Notes under the pieces: generated by a model
The model's database searches: none
Told to the model about the DNA's origin: nothing
Seen by the model: the letters and a program-made list of their open reading frames with translations, nothing else
Assembly: GCF_030247195.1 (NCBI RefSeq)
Contig: NC_080671.1
Span: 197,890,676 to 197,954,675, forward strand
Direction: 5' to 3'
Length of the DNA: 64,000 bases
Source: Topomyia yanbarensis
Lineage: Eukaryota > Arthropoda > Insecta > Diptera > Culicidae
Program-made: the position numbers and the translations under genes
Part shown: in pieces, positions 34,925 to 48,204 of the stretch
Layout of the letters: each line of letters starts with the position of its first letter
How positions within the stretch are numbered: the first letter of the stretch is position 1

Positions 34925-35766
34925 ATGATTATGATCGATATTACAATTAGTCTAGTTTGGATTCGTATTTCTTGCGATTTTGGTTCACGAAATCTTCTTT
35001 TGTACACTATTGTATCTTGTGAGGTTTGAGGACTTTTTAGATAAATCAGCAACGCAGTGAAATCATCAAAACATTTTCAGTCACTCGACATCCACATCAG
35101 TACAGTAAACTAATATTTATGTAGGGTTAATTCTATTTTTAACTGCAATTTCTCGTGCCATACGGTAGCATAAGTTAAGCAATTGCATGGAATTTAATTG
35201 GTTCTAAGATTGTAGTTTCTAGCATATAAATGAAACTAACTGATCGGTCCAACATCCAACGGAAATGTTTCACATGCAACTCAAACGAAAAACATTCTTC
35301 AGAAATCTAAAACAAATCGTTTATTCCGCATTATTTCATCTACATACATACAGGGCAAACTATTTCAGAGTTGTGCTATTTAGTAATTTAACATATTTTT
35401 ATAGCAATTAAAATAATGTGTGTTAATATGTTAGGTAACCATACTTAAGCTTTCGTGTATAGAAAAACAAAATCGTCTTTGGGCATTAGCGGCTTCTCGT
35501 TTAGGGACTCAATAACACGACTTTCGGAAGGTTAACCCTTTTCTGTCAATTAATTATTCTACTATATATTGTGAGCAGTGTTGATCACCATAGCGGTACT
35601 GATGGCCAATCTACTAGACAAACGGCTAGAAGTCAAAAAGTAAGCGATGCTTACATAAAGTTCCAATGAATTTGCAGCAGTAAGACCGCTCTCCCGTCAA
35701 TCGCTCACTCATTGTAATTATTGAGAGGAATTGAAAATGACCATCATTTTATTTGCCGCATAAATT
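34925..35766. other. AT-rich, no gene seen
   Basis: No recognisable coding, RNA or TE structure. Confidence 0.4.
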
Positions 35767-35780
35767 CGGTTGTGACGGTT

Positions 35781-35945
35781 TTTTATTTCGATTATAGAGG
35801 TTTAACTTTACGGTCATTCGCCTCTTCTCGGGTTAGAAAAATCTTTTAGGAATAATTTCTAACCGTATGGGAGGGGTTGGGAATCGAATTCAGGTGAGCT
35901 GCATACAAGGCAATCGATTTGCCATCTACGCTATGTCCGCTCCCT
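35781..35945 (-). mobile_element. Feilai-like SINE with 13-bp target duplication
   Basis: On the minus strand: gggagcggacatagcgtaga (A-box region), aaatcgattgccttgtatgc, gaattcgattccc (B-box region), taacc-type mid-body, aggcgaatgaccg and a tail ctataatcgaaataaaa. The direct repeats ggttgtgacggtt (35,768-35,780) and ggttatgacggtt (35,946-35,958) differ at one base and fit target-primed insertion. The tRNA-like head is better preserved than in the 8,932 copy. Confidence 0.88.
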
Positions 35946-36131
35946 GGTTATGACGGTTATCTTATTACAAACAATGAATTGTTAATACTAGATAGATGTG
36001 CAGTTTCTTACAAATAGAATTGCATTAAAAGAAACAAAAAGGCGGATAAAAAAACAACAAAGCCTCGCATGCTGCCTGAATGCAGTATACTAATAGTATT
36101 TCGCTGACTGCTCCAATACAAAATAAATGGT

Positions 36132-36632
36132 AGGGTTGATGTACCAATACTCGTATACTCAAGGAAAACTTTTGTTAAAAAAAGATGAATGGATCTATGG
36201 GCGATATTAATACATTAAACGAAAGCTTCCAATCCCTATTTCATAGAAAAAAAATATAAAAATTGTTTATTAACCAATTTATGTATCCAAAACCGCTCGT
36301 ACCACTATAGGAACAGATGTACCAATAGTAGTGCAATCACTACTATTCGGTTCCTATTGTTGCAAATTCCATTAATTACTTAAGGGACATGCAACTATAG
36401 TTACATTAGACCAACTATAGGTGCAAGGGAGCCCGAAATTCAAAGAAAATAAATTCTTTTAATTGTTATTTGAGCAAATTTCAAGGATAACAGTTTTACT
36501 GTCGCATGATTTCAATGTAATACACCAATAAAAAAATATTTTGTGATGGTTGGGACCTTAGTTATAATCCTTAGGCGTATAACCTACTACTGCAACTATT
36601 GGTACACCTCAACTATAGGAGCACCCACTCTT
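36132..36632. mobile_element. Phrase-repeat element (ctataggagcaccc / gatgtaccaata)
   Basis: The left end gggttgatgtaccaatactc is preceded by TA. The right end reads ctcaactataggagcaccc. Inside, variants such as ccactataggaacagatgta, caactataggtgcaag and caactattggtacacc recur. Terminal similarity is imperfect and the boundary approximate. No ORF. Confidence 0.55.
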
Positions 36633-36677
36633 AGCTTCGTTCATGCAAGACGTATCACTTTTTGGATTTAGGATTGA

Positions 36678-36772
36678 GCGCCTAACTAGTGCAAATTTTG
36701 GTGCTAATTTATATTTATCGTCTAATTGACACCAAGATGGTGCTAGTATTGATGAGGAGAATCCGAAACACT
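36678..36772. mobile_element. Fragment of the 49,547-50,015 element family
   Basis: ctaactagtgcaaattttgg, atcgtctaattgacacc and a terminal gaaacac match the right arm of the long-TIR element at 49.5-50.0 kb, diverged. Confidence 0.6.
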
Positions 36773-36779
36773 AAAAACT

Positions 36780-37885
36780 ATTTTTGCTTTTTTACTAAAC
36801 TACTTTGAAACATTTTATCGGAATATTGGAAAGATTGTAAACTTTGTCTGTGAAAAAATCTAACTCAGACCTTAAAGTAAAAAGCCTTTTAGCACTGACA
36901 GTGGAGTTATGGTATGAGGTGAGGTATCATATATCCTGCGTTAAGACATGCAAAAAAGCATTTTTAGATAACTTACCATTAACATAGCAAGTTAAGGAAC
37001 ACTTATTTGCTTTCGTTTGCTATTTGTGGTTGCAAAAATAAATAGATGTGGGTGTTGCTAGTGTTATGTTGGTTGCGAAGGGGTTTTTAGAGCATGTATC
37101 TCAAAATGGCGCTTGGTCCTCTTTGGCTTAACATAGGCCATATGTTCACCAGAATCGCTAGAAATTTGGACTTTATTACTGGAATAAGGGTCAGAATGTT
37201 TATTTTAATATGAATAACTTAAAATAAATTATAAAGCAAGTTCCCGTGAAATGGTACTTTTACTAGTAAATGGTTGTTATTATCCGAAATTATTATTTTG
37301 AAGAATTTCAGTTGAATACACACAAAAACTAGTTGGCAGCATTCCAATACGGTTGAATTATGCAATTACAAACAAAAGTTACCACGTTGATTATTTATTA
37401 TAGAAATTTCAACTGATTATTCTAAAAATATGTGCACTGTGTGAATATGAGTTGGAGTGCATATTTGACTATCTTTGGAATTATGATTATTTTTGAAACA
37501 ATGGGCATTTATAGTACAAAGATAATGATTGTATCTTTTCTATACTGTCTAGTAAAATATTACCATTGCCATTGTACCATTGTATTGCAAAGATATAAAA
37601 AATTAAAAGGTTTTCTGGGGTACATTCGTACCTCAGACAAACGTGAAGGGGGCATCTGGTGTAGTGGGTTAAAAAATCGACTTCTTTTTTATTCGCTTAA
37701 GGAGTTATATATGTTGAGATGCGGAAAAAAGGGAAAAGTTTGAATTTTTATAAAGGTATGTAGCCACATTTTTATGAAATACATGTTATACGTTTAGCGT
37801 AGTACAATGTCCAATTTGCAAAATCCACTTGAGAAAATAAAAAAAAATATTAATAATTGTCGAAGCTATTGCAACTTCAGCAAAA
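36780..37885. other. AT-rich, one unrecognised 103-codon ORF
   Basis: The plus-strand ORF at 37,432-37,743 has hydrophobic and Tyr/Cys-rich stretches but no motif, no context and no codon signal I can judge. I treat it as chance. Confidence 0.35.
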
Positions 37886-37889
37886 CGCG

Positions 37890-38225
37890 TTTTTTTCAAA
37901 GAGGTTTGCCGTGACTACGATGCCAGTCCAACAGCTCAACAGAAACCATCAAACTAAAAAAATTCATTAGTGTTTGTACCTGTGGTGTCCTTGAACGATA
38001 GATTAAAAAAATTCTTCTTTTTGGAAACGGAGATGATTTTCCCAAAAAAATCACTATTTTCACCCGAAAAAAAATTATTAAAAAATTCATAACAATAATA
38101 TGAAAATTTGGACGAAAAAATGGAATCGTTCAAGGACACGGCAAGTAAATTATGCACAAGTAAAAAAAAAGTTTTGAGATCGGTTGAAAACTTTTCCGGC
38201 AATCGTAGTCACCGCAAAGACGCTT
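37890..38225. mobile_element. Imperfect palindromic element
   Basis: tttgccgtgactacgatgcc (37,903) faces ggcaatcgtagtcaccgcaa (38,201), and gtgtccttgaacgat (37,984) faces atcgttcaaggacac (38,125). The nested order is that of one long, eroded inverted repeat. The DNA to 38,700 reuses gttttctcgaaaccgc-like words. Confidence 0.5.
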
Positions 38226-38229
38226 TTGG

Positions 38230-39690
38230 GAAACATGATTTCGAAATAATCGCGTTTAAAGTTTCAAGTATAAGCAACACCTCCATAAGGGAGCAAGATA
38301 TAAAACGCTATAACTTTACGTCCACTGCTCCGATCTCTATAAAAATTTGAGGTAACAATTTTAAGAACCTGAGCTTTACGATAGAAGAATAAAAAAAATC
38401 AATTTTTGGCCGACTTTATAACCCTTTAATTGTTACCATTGAACCTCTAGAATAGTTTTCCACAATATCGGCGGCCACCCAGAACTTATTTTGTTTTAAA
38501 CAGTCATACGTTCTTCGTGCGCATTTACTGTAACACACGCATATTTCAATCTATCGGCAATTTTAAAAGCGTTTTCTCGAAACCGCTTTTTTCAAATTGG
38601 CGGACACGATAACTCAAAAACTTTTCAACGGATTGACTTGATTTTTTAAAGAGAATGTTAAATATGTGTATCCAGTCGATGACCTTCAAATATGAGATTT
38701 TTCTGTGTTTATGAGGCAATTTTCCGAAATTCAAACTTTTTTCTTTTTTTACTTCATCGAGTAACTACAAGTCTAAGCTTTAAAAATCTTACTGAATTTA
38801 CCGGTCTCAGACAATTTTATCAAGAGTTATTATGACCGTCGTGGCGCTCCTCGACGTGGAAATGGTTGGACGTATACTCTTGGAACGCTCCTTTGTGTGG
38901 CTCTGCGTGGCTGAATTTATTTTTTCATTTATAATGAATGTATAAATAAATCTTTACAATACACAAGAGGTCCATTGTTGCCTTGCCTTAAAAATCGTAA
39001 AATAAAATTACTTTCGGTTTGAGCACTTCACGCCAGCCGCCACTGTTAAGTTGGTTAAGTAATACAAGTATGATGCATCTGCTTAAATGCAAGTCTAAAT
39101 GTTAAATTGTTTTATGACACAAAATTAAAATAAAGCGTATCAGAATAACAGGGATTTATAATAGTGATGAGGAACGAATGCACCCAAGAAAACCCTTCTA
39201 GGGTTAATATTTCTATATGAAACAATTTCTTTTGTCCTATGCTAATTTACGCATCTTTTATGGTGCATGCTGTAGGTGGACTAATATGTGAAGTAATAAT
39301 TCAACCAACGTCGAAGTACATCAAATGACTTTCCTGGTAAGCACACTATTTTCGTCACCACGCACGATTTCAGTTTTTTCGCATTCCTTAATGGTACGGG
39401 CCTGATCAAATAGAACAGAGCACTCTTTCGTTACAGCTCACAGTTAATTGTCCCAGCTATAGCTCTCTTGAAGTTAAAAACGACAGCGAAAAGTCATAAC
39501 AAAACATTACCCGAAGTTTGCTAAAGTTCTATGTTTAGATTTGCGATATAATTTATTACTAGATGCAGACATAGTGGGGCATTGCTACTATGATTCTTTG
39601 GCAGGAAGTGTAAATTCTTCGACGCCACACAGTGGTCTAGAACTGCAAGAATCTTAGAATAAATTATTACTCTTCGTGTTTACGTATTTA
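38230..39690. other. AT-rich, no gene seen
   Basis: Nothing supported beyond repeat-like words near 38,560-38,700. Confidence 0.4.
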
Positions 39691-39691
39691 G

Positions 39692-39814
39692 GCATTTATG
39701 TGGTTGCATCAATGTAGTTCGAAACTCAGTCGCTAGGGCAGCGCTCCACCTAACTTCTAACCATTGCCCTAGCGACCGAGTTTTGACTTACTTTCATGCA
39801 ACCACATGAATGCC
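39692..39814. mobile_element. Palindromic mini-element with ~50-bp arms
   Basis: ggcatttatgtggttgcat, gttcgaaactcagtcgctag and ggca form an arm facing tgccctagcgaccgagtttt and atgcaaccacatgaatgcc across a loop of about 22 bases. The arms are around 85-90% matched by eye. Confidence 0.75.
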
Positions 39815-40740
39815 GACATTCTAAAAATCAACTTTATTAAAGACACTATACTTCTATAACGTACCCACGAGGCGTTATTAATTTATTCCACTTTTTGTTT
39901 TAATTTTCGACCACTGTGGCGCCAGTAACAAAAAAGATTTTCTTTGTTAATTTCTCGTGTCGAGCATCAATCCACTGCTCGTGTTGCTGTGGTTACCGCG
40001 CATCACGCTATCCCGGCCGCGTGGCCTGTGCATTTACGCTAAATTTTTAAATCTTTTTATACACGAGATGTGTATCTAATAAAATGTTATAATAAGCGTG
40101 AGGACGAATGGGGGTGAGATATCATCACTTATTACAATACACCACGGGGTTGCAACAAAATACGATGCCAATTTCGTGAGAATACCTTAGCGGCGGTCAG
40201 GTCCGAAGCTGCAAGCTAATAAATTATCATTTTTGGGGGTAGATTGTGCATACATTCAGCCTTCAATGCTAAATGTTTCTCGACAGCTGCGGGCATTATT
40301 ATGCCAAGTGATTCAATTAAAAAGTAAGGACGAAACTTACTGATGTCAGCAATGCATTGTCTGAAAATAATTTAGTAGGACTTCCTAGATTATTTGAACA
40401 AATAAACATGTTTCGCAATTAAAGTAGCCGTTTTACACGTCGTCCTACATCTTTTGATAAGATCTTTTCGTAAATATAGATGAAACATAAATATTCTTTT
40501 AGAATAAGTCGTATGCCTTGTTGGATAATTAAGTCAGGTATTGGAAATTCCGAAGTTCCCAGCAAGTAGCCAGAAAATTAAACGCCATGTAAATCAATAC
40601 GAATGTAAATATACAAAGCTTGAATCAAAAATTTGATTGAAAATTAAGTTGAATTCGCTGCACTCAATGAGAGCATCAGAAAGCATGTGATTTTACAATT
40701 TCGTTCGTGTAATATTACATGTTATTTATTTTACAGCAAT
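39815..40740. other. Mixed AT-rich DNA, no gene seen
   Basis: A short GC-rich patch (about 39,980-40,035) has no ORF or known motif. Confidence 0.4.
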
Positions 40741-40992
40741 ATGGTCGGTGTTAAGTCAGACCGGACTAAGTGACATTGCATTGATTTCGAGAAAAACGAG
40801 TTCAAAGTGTGGATCACAGCATCCTTTACACTATAATTTAAAATAATTTTTTTGCCATAATTCTTGCCTATTATAACATATTTCAAATTTGGCGAAAGTC
40901 GAATGTAGCGGAAGAAATTCTTTATCCAGTGCTATCATTATCTCATTTTAAAGAATTTTGCGACTTGCTCCGGTCTGACTTAACAACGACCA
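40741..40992. mobile_element. MITE, 'ggtcg.tgttaagtcaga' family, copy 2
   Basis: atggtcggtgttaagtcaga plus ccgga at the left and, reverse complemented, atatggtcgttgttaagtca plus gaccgga at the right. About 250 bp, better preserved than the 5,199 copy. Confidence 0.8.
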
Positions 40993-40999
40993 TATGGGA

Positions 41000-42820
41000 T
41001 TAAAAATACATTCTAGAGCATTGGTTTGCCGTTTAATGAAATTCTAATTTCCAATCAACGTGTAAAATTACAATAGATATCGCTGAAAAAAGCACGACAA
41101 GTTGTGTATTTGTGCTGGAACTTAATTTTACATTTATATTCATGCTCCAATTATGTGATTGAAAATAAATTTAAAATTACAAAATATTTTATTCTGTGCA
41201 TGGTTTACCGATTTCCTCCTCAAGGTTCCAAACGAGTTCAAAAGCTGCTATTACCACAATACTTCCCAAAAGAAATTCCAGAAGAAGATTCTCTGTTCGA
41301 TTGACTACGTCAAAGAGTAGAATACAACTGTAATAAAACTTTTATTCCTATAGTAGTTCCAATGACAGGTTCTGCTGATAACCATAAAACTGGGTCAGCT
41401 AGTCATAACACGGGTTTATAGCAACCTGTAGAAAAGACATAAAACCATAAGGTAGGCATTAAAGGTTTAAATACTAGCTTCATTAAATGCTATAAAGCTT
41501 CTGTATAACCAAAAAATTTACTTGGGATGCTTTATTAATAAAATATCTAAGTTCTTCAATCAATGCATTATAATATGCACGGTTCGTAGTTTTCGTACCA
41601 TGTTTCGCATGAAGAGGTAGACAGAAATTGCCATTCTAAATTTCACACAAAATGAACCTCCCCCTGAAAAGTAATAGTATAAATATATTGATGCTTGACG
41701 TTCAAAAAGCTACATAAAGATTCAATTATACCTACGGAATATTCAAATAAATACCGAAAAACGTAACATTGCTTTAATCACGAATTTACCATTATAATTT
41801 TTGTTTTGAGGATGGCAATAAAATGAAACACGTTGTATCTCCTTCCTAAATGAACCAAAGAATTAGATTCAGCTGTCAAAATTAATATTTTAGAAATGCG
41901 GTTCCACGAATATGTACGACAGTCAGAATGTATCGTTTTTAATAGAAACACGCTACAATCGACTTATTTCTCCGATTTGGTAGCACAAGAGCTATGACGC
42001 TGGTCTCTTATTAATGTCACAATCGAAGTGAAAATTTTGTTATTTTTCATATTCCACATTTTTCTTACAATGATGTTCTAAAATGATTTTTTATGTTACC
42101 TTAAGAAGTTCTCCTCATAAGCCAGCTCCAATGAATCGATTTTTTCTTTGCTTCAATCGTTAGAATCGTTATCTGAGAATATTTTTTCAAAGTTTCAGGG
42201 TATAGCTGTCTCGTGTCTGTAAGTTTTTTTAATTTGATTTATTTCCCTCTAAAAGCTTTAAGCCCATTATATGAAAACCATGTTTATCACAATTCAAAAA
42301 AAAACTCTACAGCACAAAAAAACTCCAAAAGCAATGTATAAAAGTAAAACACTGTTTCTTAGATAATTTAATTGTGCACAGACTTTTTTTTTTGATTTAT
42401 GTGACTTTAAGTTAATTAATTAATGCACAGACTGACCGAAACATGTTTTAAAAATTCTCATTTTATTAAGGCACTTACTGCTAAAAAAGCCGAAAAACCA
42501 GTACTTTATTGAAAAAATGACAAAAATACCGAAAATGTCACCTGTATAGTCTATACTGTGGAGAAAAGCATTCCGAATAAGGAAGTATTTCAGGTTTTCA
42601 CGGGGTTTAAAGCGACCGCGGAGAGCTGCTGAGCGAGATAAATCGGCCATTTTTGTTTATTTTGACATCCAAAAAACCTTTTTCCGTTGAATAAATATCT
42701 ATTAAAAAATACTGTTGTTTACATGTTCCAAAATGTCCCAAAAGATAACCTTTTCTATGAGCCATTACAAAAAAGCCCTTTTAGCTGAAAAAATAAAATT
42801 TTATGTGCTAATTGTTGGAT
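41000..42820. other. AT-rich, no gene seen
   Basis: No supported coding or RNA gene. The short minus-strand ORF at 42,420-42,650 has no motif I know. Confidence 0.4.
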
Positions 42821-42829
42821 ATGCACATA

Positions 42830-42892
42830 TTGGACCCTGGGTCCATAATAGGAAAACGGGTCCATTATAGGAATATGGGCACCAGTTCGAAT
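42830..42892. repeat. Phrase repeat gggtccat-atagga
   Basis: ggaccctgggtcc (odd palindrome), then gggtccataatagga and gggtccattataggaatatggg in a row. This looks like one end of another phrase-repeat element. Confidence 0.45.
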
Positions 42893-42997
42893 TACACTAA
42901 GAAAATCAAACTGAAATGATTTATGTTTTCACTATATTATGTAAAAGACTTGGTCTCACCAAATGACACAATATTACATTCAAAATATAACTGATTT

Positions 42998-43140
42998 TAG
43001 AAATTCTAATCTTACATTCACATTTCATAACTGCAAGGCACATAAAACTCGATTCTATAACAATACGCATATATAACTTATATGTGTGCATACATAGTTT
43101 ATACAGTTGACACATAGAAGGTATGTGTAAACGTGATAAC
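42998..43140 (-). repeat. Dispersed repeat, inverted copy at 48,993-49,125
   Basis: cttacattcacatttcataa, tctataacaatacgcatat and agttgacacatagaaggtat match the reverse complement of 48,993-49,125 at roughly 80%. No termini seen. Confidence 0.65.
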
Positions 43141-43492
43141 AGTATCATTCTTTCTTCATTTGGATTTTAAGTGATTTGAATAAAATAGAATTAGGGGAGC
43201 ACGGGGCTAGTTGGAGGTAGGGGTAAGTTGGCGGAATCCCCTTTTTTCCGTTTCTATTAGACATAAAGCGCTGTCTCTCGCTGTGAACCTCAAGTAATAT
43301 GAAACGTCTTATCCAATGTGTTTTTGTTGCAAAATATTTTGTTTTGTAGAAGCTGTGGGCGATATTGTGTTTTTGAGCATACTTTGTAAATTTTCTTAAT
43401 TTTAAACATTTTGTGTTATTTAAGGTGGTTTTCAATCTATTCCCCGAATAATTATATTTTCTGATAGTGCGTGAAAAGAGCTTTCAGTATCC

Positions 43493-43882
<390 letters not shown>

Positions 43883-44301
43883 CACCTATCCATACACAAA
43901 AGTAGTTTTTTAAATGTTTTTTTTATAAAATGTGCTGTTGGGATATGGGATAAGTTGGCGGTGACGCACGCGGGGCAAGTTGGCGGTACTATTTACAGCG
44001 CAAAAATAGTCATCAAATATTTTCTTTGCTGGAATTCACTCCAAATCAAGAGAAACTTTTTCTTGTGTCTCTCGTCAATGCAGGGGACAATTATTTCGGC
44101 CAATCGCCTATAGAATTTCGAAAATTTTCTTTTCAATATGGAGTACACGTCGAAGTCGAAATGACGGGGTATTGAGACTGAAATATAATGAAAAGTGTCG
44201 AATACTATACAGTTTTATTGAAAAGACTAACGGCACATTTCATAAGGACCACTGATTTAATAAAATTTCTATTTGATTGCTTATTTTTGGGTATTCCGAC
44301 A

Positions 44302-44397
44302 ACTTACCCCATACATACCGCCAACTTACCCCATACATACCGCCAACTTACCCCATACATGCCGCCAACTTACCCCAGGGCTGGGGTAAGTTGGCGG
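44302..44397. repeat. 22-bp tandem array ending in a perfect 36-nt hairpin
   Basis: Units acttaccccatacataccgc+ca occur three times (one substitution), then a partial unit runs into the hairpin 44,362-44,397, whose arms ccgccaacttacccca and tggggtaagttggcgg (16 bp) are perfect around gggc. Confidence 0.9.
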
Positions 44398-44589
44398 CTT
44401 TTCCGCGTCACATATTTTTGTCTCTAGAAATGAAGACAACGTATCAAACATTTTCATAAAATTCAGAAATGTTGCCAACAGTCTGCCCTTTTATGCAACG
44501 TGTTCTACTTTGCAAGATCTACTAAAATCAAAGTGCTAGAAAATGAAAACTGAAAACACCGCCAACTATCCCTGGTCTCCCCTAACCTT

Positions 44590-45600
44590 CTGATTTTTAT
44601 CAGTGTTGAAATTCGTAGCACCATCGACTGTCAATTCCTTTGCTATAAATAAATTGAATATTTTCGATCTTGTAAAGCAGGCCAGTGCATATGAAAAATC
44701 CGATTTAATCCACCTAATAGTAAGATGCGTAACTTTAAAAAATAATAAATCAATAAATCAAATAAAATGGGAAAAATCAATTCAATGATTTAAATTAATT
44801 GATAAAATTAATAAAATCAGTTAAAAGAAAAAAGCGCAAAATCTACCTTAGCGAAACCAGATCTCTTTAAGCCATTAACATTATTGGCGAGATACACATT
44901 ATTTTTAAATTAGGATTTTATGGAAATCTCCGACGGATAAATAGATGAAAATATGAATGATTTAAGTCTGATAGATATTCCGTTAGACATTACCGAACAT
45001 CTCAAATAATGGTACGGACAATTATGCCAAAAACTAGAAATGAACTGTATATTGCAACATTATGAAAACAAACGTAATATGGAAAAGTTCAAATTTCTTT
45101 CGATTCACTTTTTTGAGCCGAGAGATCCAGAGAACTGAATTAATTTTAAACTTTTGTCAATTTTCGTGCCTAAAATGGTAAAATTGAAAAAGTCCTTGAT
45201 GTCGAAAAATGAAGAATATCTTAATAGATTATATCACAATGGAAAGCATTTCTTTAAAACATTATCCTTATAAACCTGAAATAAATTTATGTCATCTATC
45301 AATGTTTGTCTCTCTGCCACTCTGACCACTGAAGACCTTATCGACCTTTATGAAGGACAGGATTTAATTTTGCTCAATTTTTCAGAGAACGGATATAGCT
45401 CATGTTCGAAAGAAGGAATATAGCCATAGAATGTTATAACCAACACTCACTAATATTGTAAATACACGAATAAACAAACAGTATTAAATTTAAGACAAGT
45501 CACATTCGTCACTAATGAGGTCGTATCTATGTATTTCTCTATTTAGGGTTAGATATCATAGATCATCGATCAAATAGATCGGACATTTTTGTAATTAACT
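44590..45600. other. AT-rich, no gene seen
   Basis: Nothing supported. Confidence 0.4.
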
Positions 45601-45617
45601 CTAGAACCAAAACCAGT

Positions 45618-45805
45618 CGACATTTAGCAAAATGGCCTTCGGCCAAACAGCATTCGGCTAAATGACATTGGCCGCTCGCGCCGTTCGGCTAATCGGCATT
45701 CGAACCCATTTGGCCATTGACCCTTTCGGCCAAATGGCAGTTGGCCAGAAATCATTTGACCAAACAGTATTCGGCCAAACGACTTTCACCTAAATGACCG
45801 GCCAC
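45618..45805. repeat. Degenerate ttcggccaaatgg short-period repeat
   Basis: Some nine to ten diverged copies of ttcggccaaatggc-type words (also cattcggctaaatgac, tttggccattgacc, ttggccagaaatc) follow each other at about 15-22 bp spacing, on both strands. Confidence 0.75.
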
Positions 45806-45915
45806 CGAATTTTACTATTTGCAAAATAAAAAACGAGCATCGGGAAAACAGCCAATGTAACTATGACTATGAAATATATCTATTTTCTGATTACAGATTG
45901 CCTACCACAACTTTA

Positions 45916-46082
45916 CTTAAGGTTGAACAGAGAAAGGGCAAAAATCGAAAACGAAAAAAAAGCATTACTGTAACAACATTCTACATAAGCTGATTGATTT
46001 TTAAGAAGATCTAACACACGGTGTAGAAAAAAAACTGCTTTTTTCGTTTTCGATTTTTGCCCATTCTCTGTCCAACCTTAAG
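45916..46082. mobile_element. MITE, cttaaggttg family (167 bp)
   Basis: The left end cttaaggttgaacagagaaa, continuing gggcaaaaatcgaaaacg, is almost exactly repeated in reverse at the right (cgttttcgatttttgccc ... ccaaccttaag). The arms exceed 40 bp. Confidence 0.85.
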
Positions 46083-46089
46083 CGAGACC

Positions 46090-48200
46090 CATGCAGTTTC
46101 AACATCAATGTAATCAATGAAGTTTCAAGGTGGATTTTGTTTTTGGTCTTGGAAATTAAAATTTAAAAGTCAAAACTTGTAGCTTCGAAATAAAATTCAA
46201 AATCTATTCAGAAAATAGCTTGAAATTTATTCCCCAAAAACAGCTCAATTTCTGGCCTCGGGAGTAACGTCTTAACGTTGGTAATGGATCATTCCCATTA
46301 TTTTTTCGGACAAAATTTTATGTGATTTTCGCTTGAGGAAACCATTTATTATTTTATTATGAAATTCAATCTTTTGATTAATATTTGAAATTATTATATA
46401 TTCATTAGAAATAGTATGCAAATCAAAAAATATTTTTCCTGTTATATACAAAAAGAATTTCTGACTAGACATAGCTATAGCTCATACTAGGTATAACGGT
46501 TAATTACGACAATGACTAAAACATAACGTAGTCGCCATCCACTGACTAACAAAATCAAAAGCTATTATTTACTAAGATGATCCTAAAAACTCGGCATGAT
46601 GAACCGATATCATGCATCAATCCACTGAAATTATCGGAAATGTTAGTTGTGAATCATTACGAGGCTGAAGATATGATAGTATAAAATAGTTAAATCTTTC
46701 GTCAGTGGGTTTATTGAAATCAGACATTTGCAAGTCGTTAATTCAAAGTTGCTGTGAAACATTAGTTTGAAACGTGTTCCGCCCAGCAACCATACAGAGA
46801 CAAAGACCGACTTTCAGCTATTCTGCTATAAATATTGAAACGTACTGTGAAAAGGCTGTCGCAGCCAATTACCCGCCTCTATTTACATACGAGCTATTTA
46901 ATTTCGCTGATGTTATCGGCTTTCGGACTGAATTTTCGCTTGAGGAAGCACTTTTTCCCAGGGCATTCGAAAATGTTATATTTTCAATTTAAATTTAGTG
47001 ACAATAGAGAGAAATAAAATAAACCACCGAAGTAATACAGCGCAGTTAGACATAGACAGTCCGAGGACGCTAAAGGGAAATCATTCATTCGCCCTGCCAG
47101 ATAGAATAGCCGAGCGAGTGATCTTTGCTCGTTACACATAGCAAACTACCCAATGAACCCAGGAAGAAGGTGCGCAACGGCGTAACAATTTTTGTACACT
47201 GGTTATAATTTCAGACAAATTCTATTTGCTCAGCTGCTTGGACAACCTGTAGTAGACAATACGTTTTGTTATATTTATTTTTTCGTCACTTCTATTATTA
47301 CCTATGCCACTCACTTCTGAATTACGATGACATGGATTTAACTACATCATCGCATACCGACAAATAGATCAAGCATTTGTCAAAGATGAGGAATTTATAT
47401 TCTCAATTTTTCAATTTTGAGAGCACCTAAGAGTTTGACTAGTTATTGTTATTGCAGGGAAAAAACGAAGAGTTTGTCAGAGTTTAAAATATAAGATTCA
47501 TGAACCGTGAAGTGCACCAACATTTTCGTTAGGACTACTAGTCTTAAGGAAGACGATCTGTGTGATTATCCGATTTTGAGCCATTAGTTTCAAAAACATT
47601 ACAGCGGCACAACAGGCGATTTTTAAATAATTTCACAATGGTGTTGGTTTTTTTACATACATAGAATGTTTAGATAAACATTGATCACTTATAGGTGAAA
47701 AAAGCATTTGCATCAAACCGTCAGATCGATCTGCAACACATCTCAAAAAAATTAAAATCGAAATAAGTAACTCTAAGCAGTGGCGTAGCCCGGGGGGAGG
47801 GGGAAGCTTAATGCTGACTGATTTAATTTACTACAAAAATAATTGTTTGATCAGTACATTGAGAATCTATTATTTATCAAGTATCATGATGACTTGAAAA
47901 ATTGAGAGATTGGTATATTGATCTACAGCGAAGACCCGTTTTTATCAGCCCCCTTTGTTTATGTTAGTTTGACGAAATGGGGACAATGGCAAAACATATT
48001 TGCTTATTTCTTTTTAATAAATCGAAGCTCTACAAATATTCTTCTTCAATCCCTAGACATAGTCTCATAATACTGGTTGGTCGATAAATTCGGGTCAAAA
48101 GACTGATAAAAACAGGGGCTGATAAAAACGGGGTTTTAATGTATTAGTCGGAATCCCGCTCTGAAAAAAATCCAAACGTAATTCTATTTGCTTCAAACCA
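46090..48200. other. AT-rich, no gene; one hAT-like end
   Basis: cagtggcgtagcccgggggg at about 47,787 resembles a hAT terminal repeat, but no partner end is visible. Small ORFs near 46,774-47,017 have no recognised motif. Confidence 0.4.
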
Positions 48201-48204
48201 CTTA

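Noticed and set aside
37432..37743. 103-codon ORF as a small membrane protein
   Set aside because: No signal, motif or context; AT-rich chance frame more likely.
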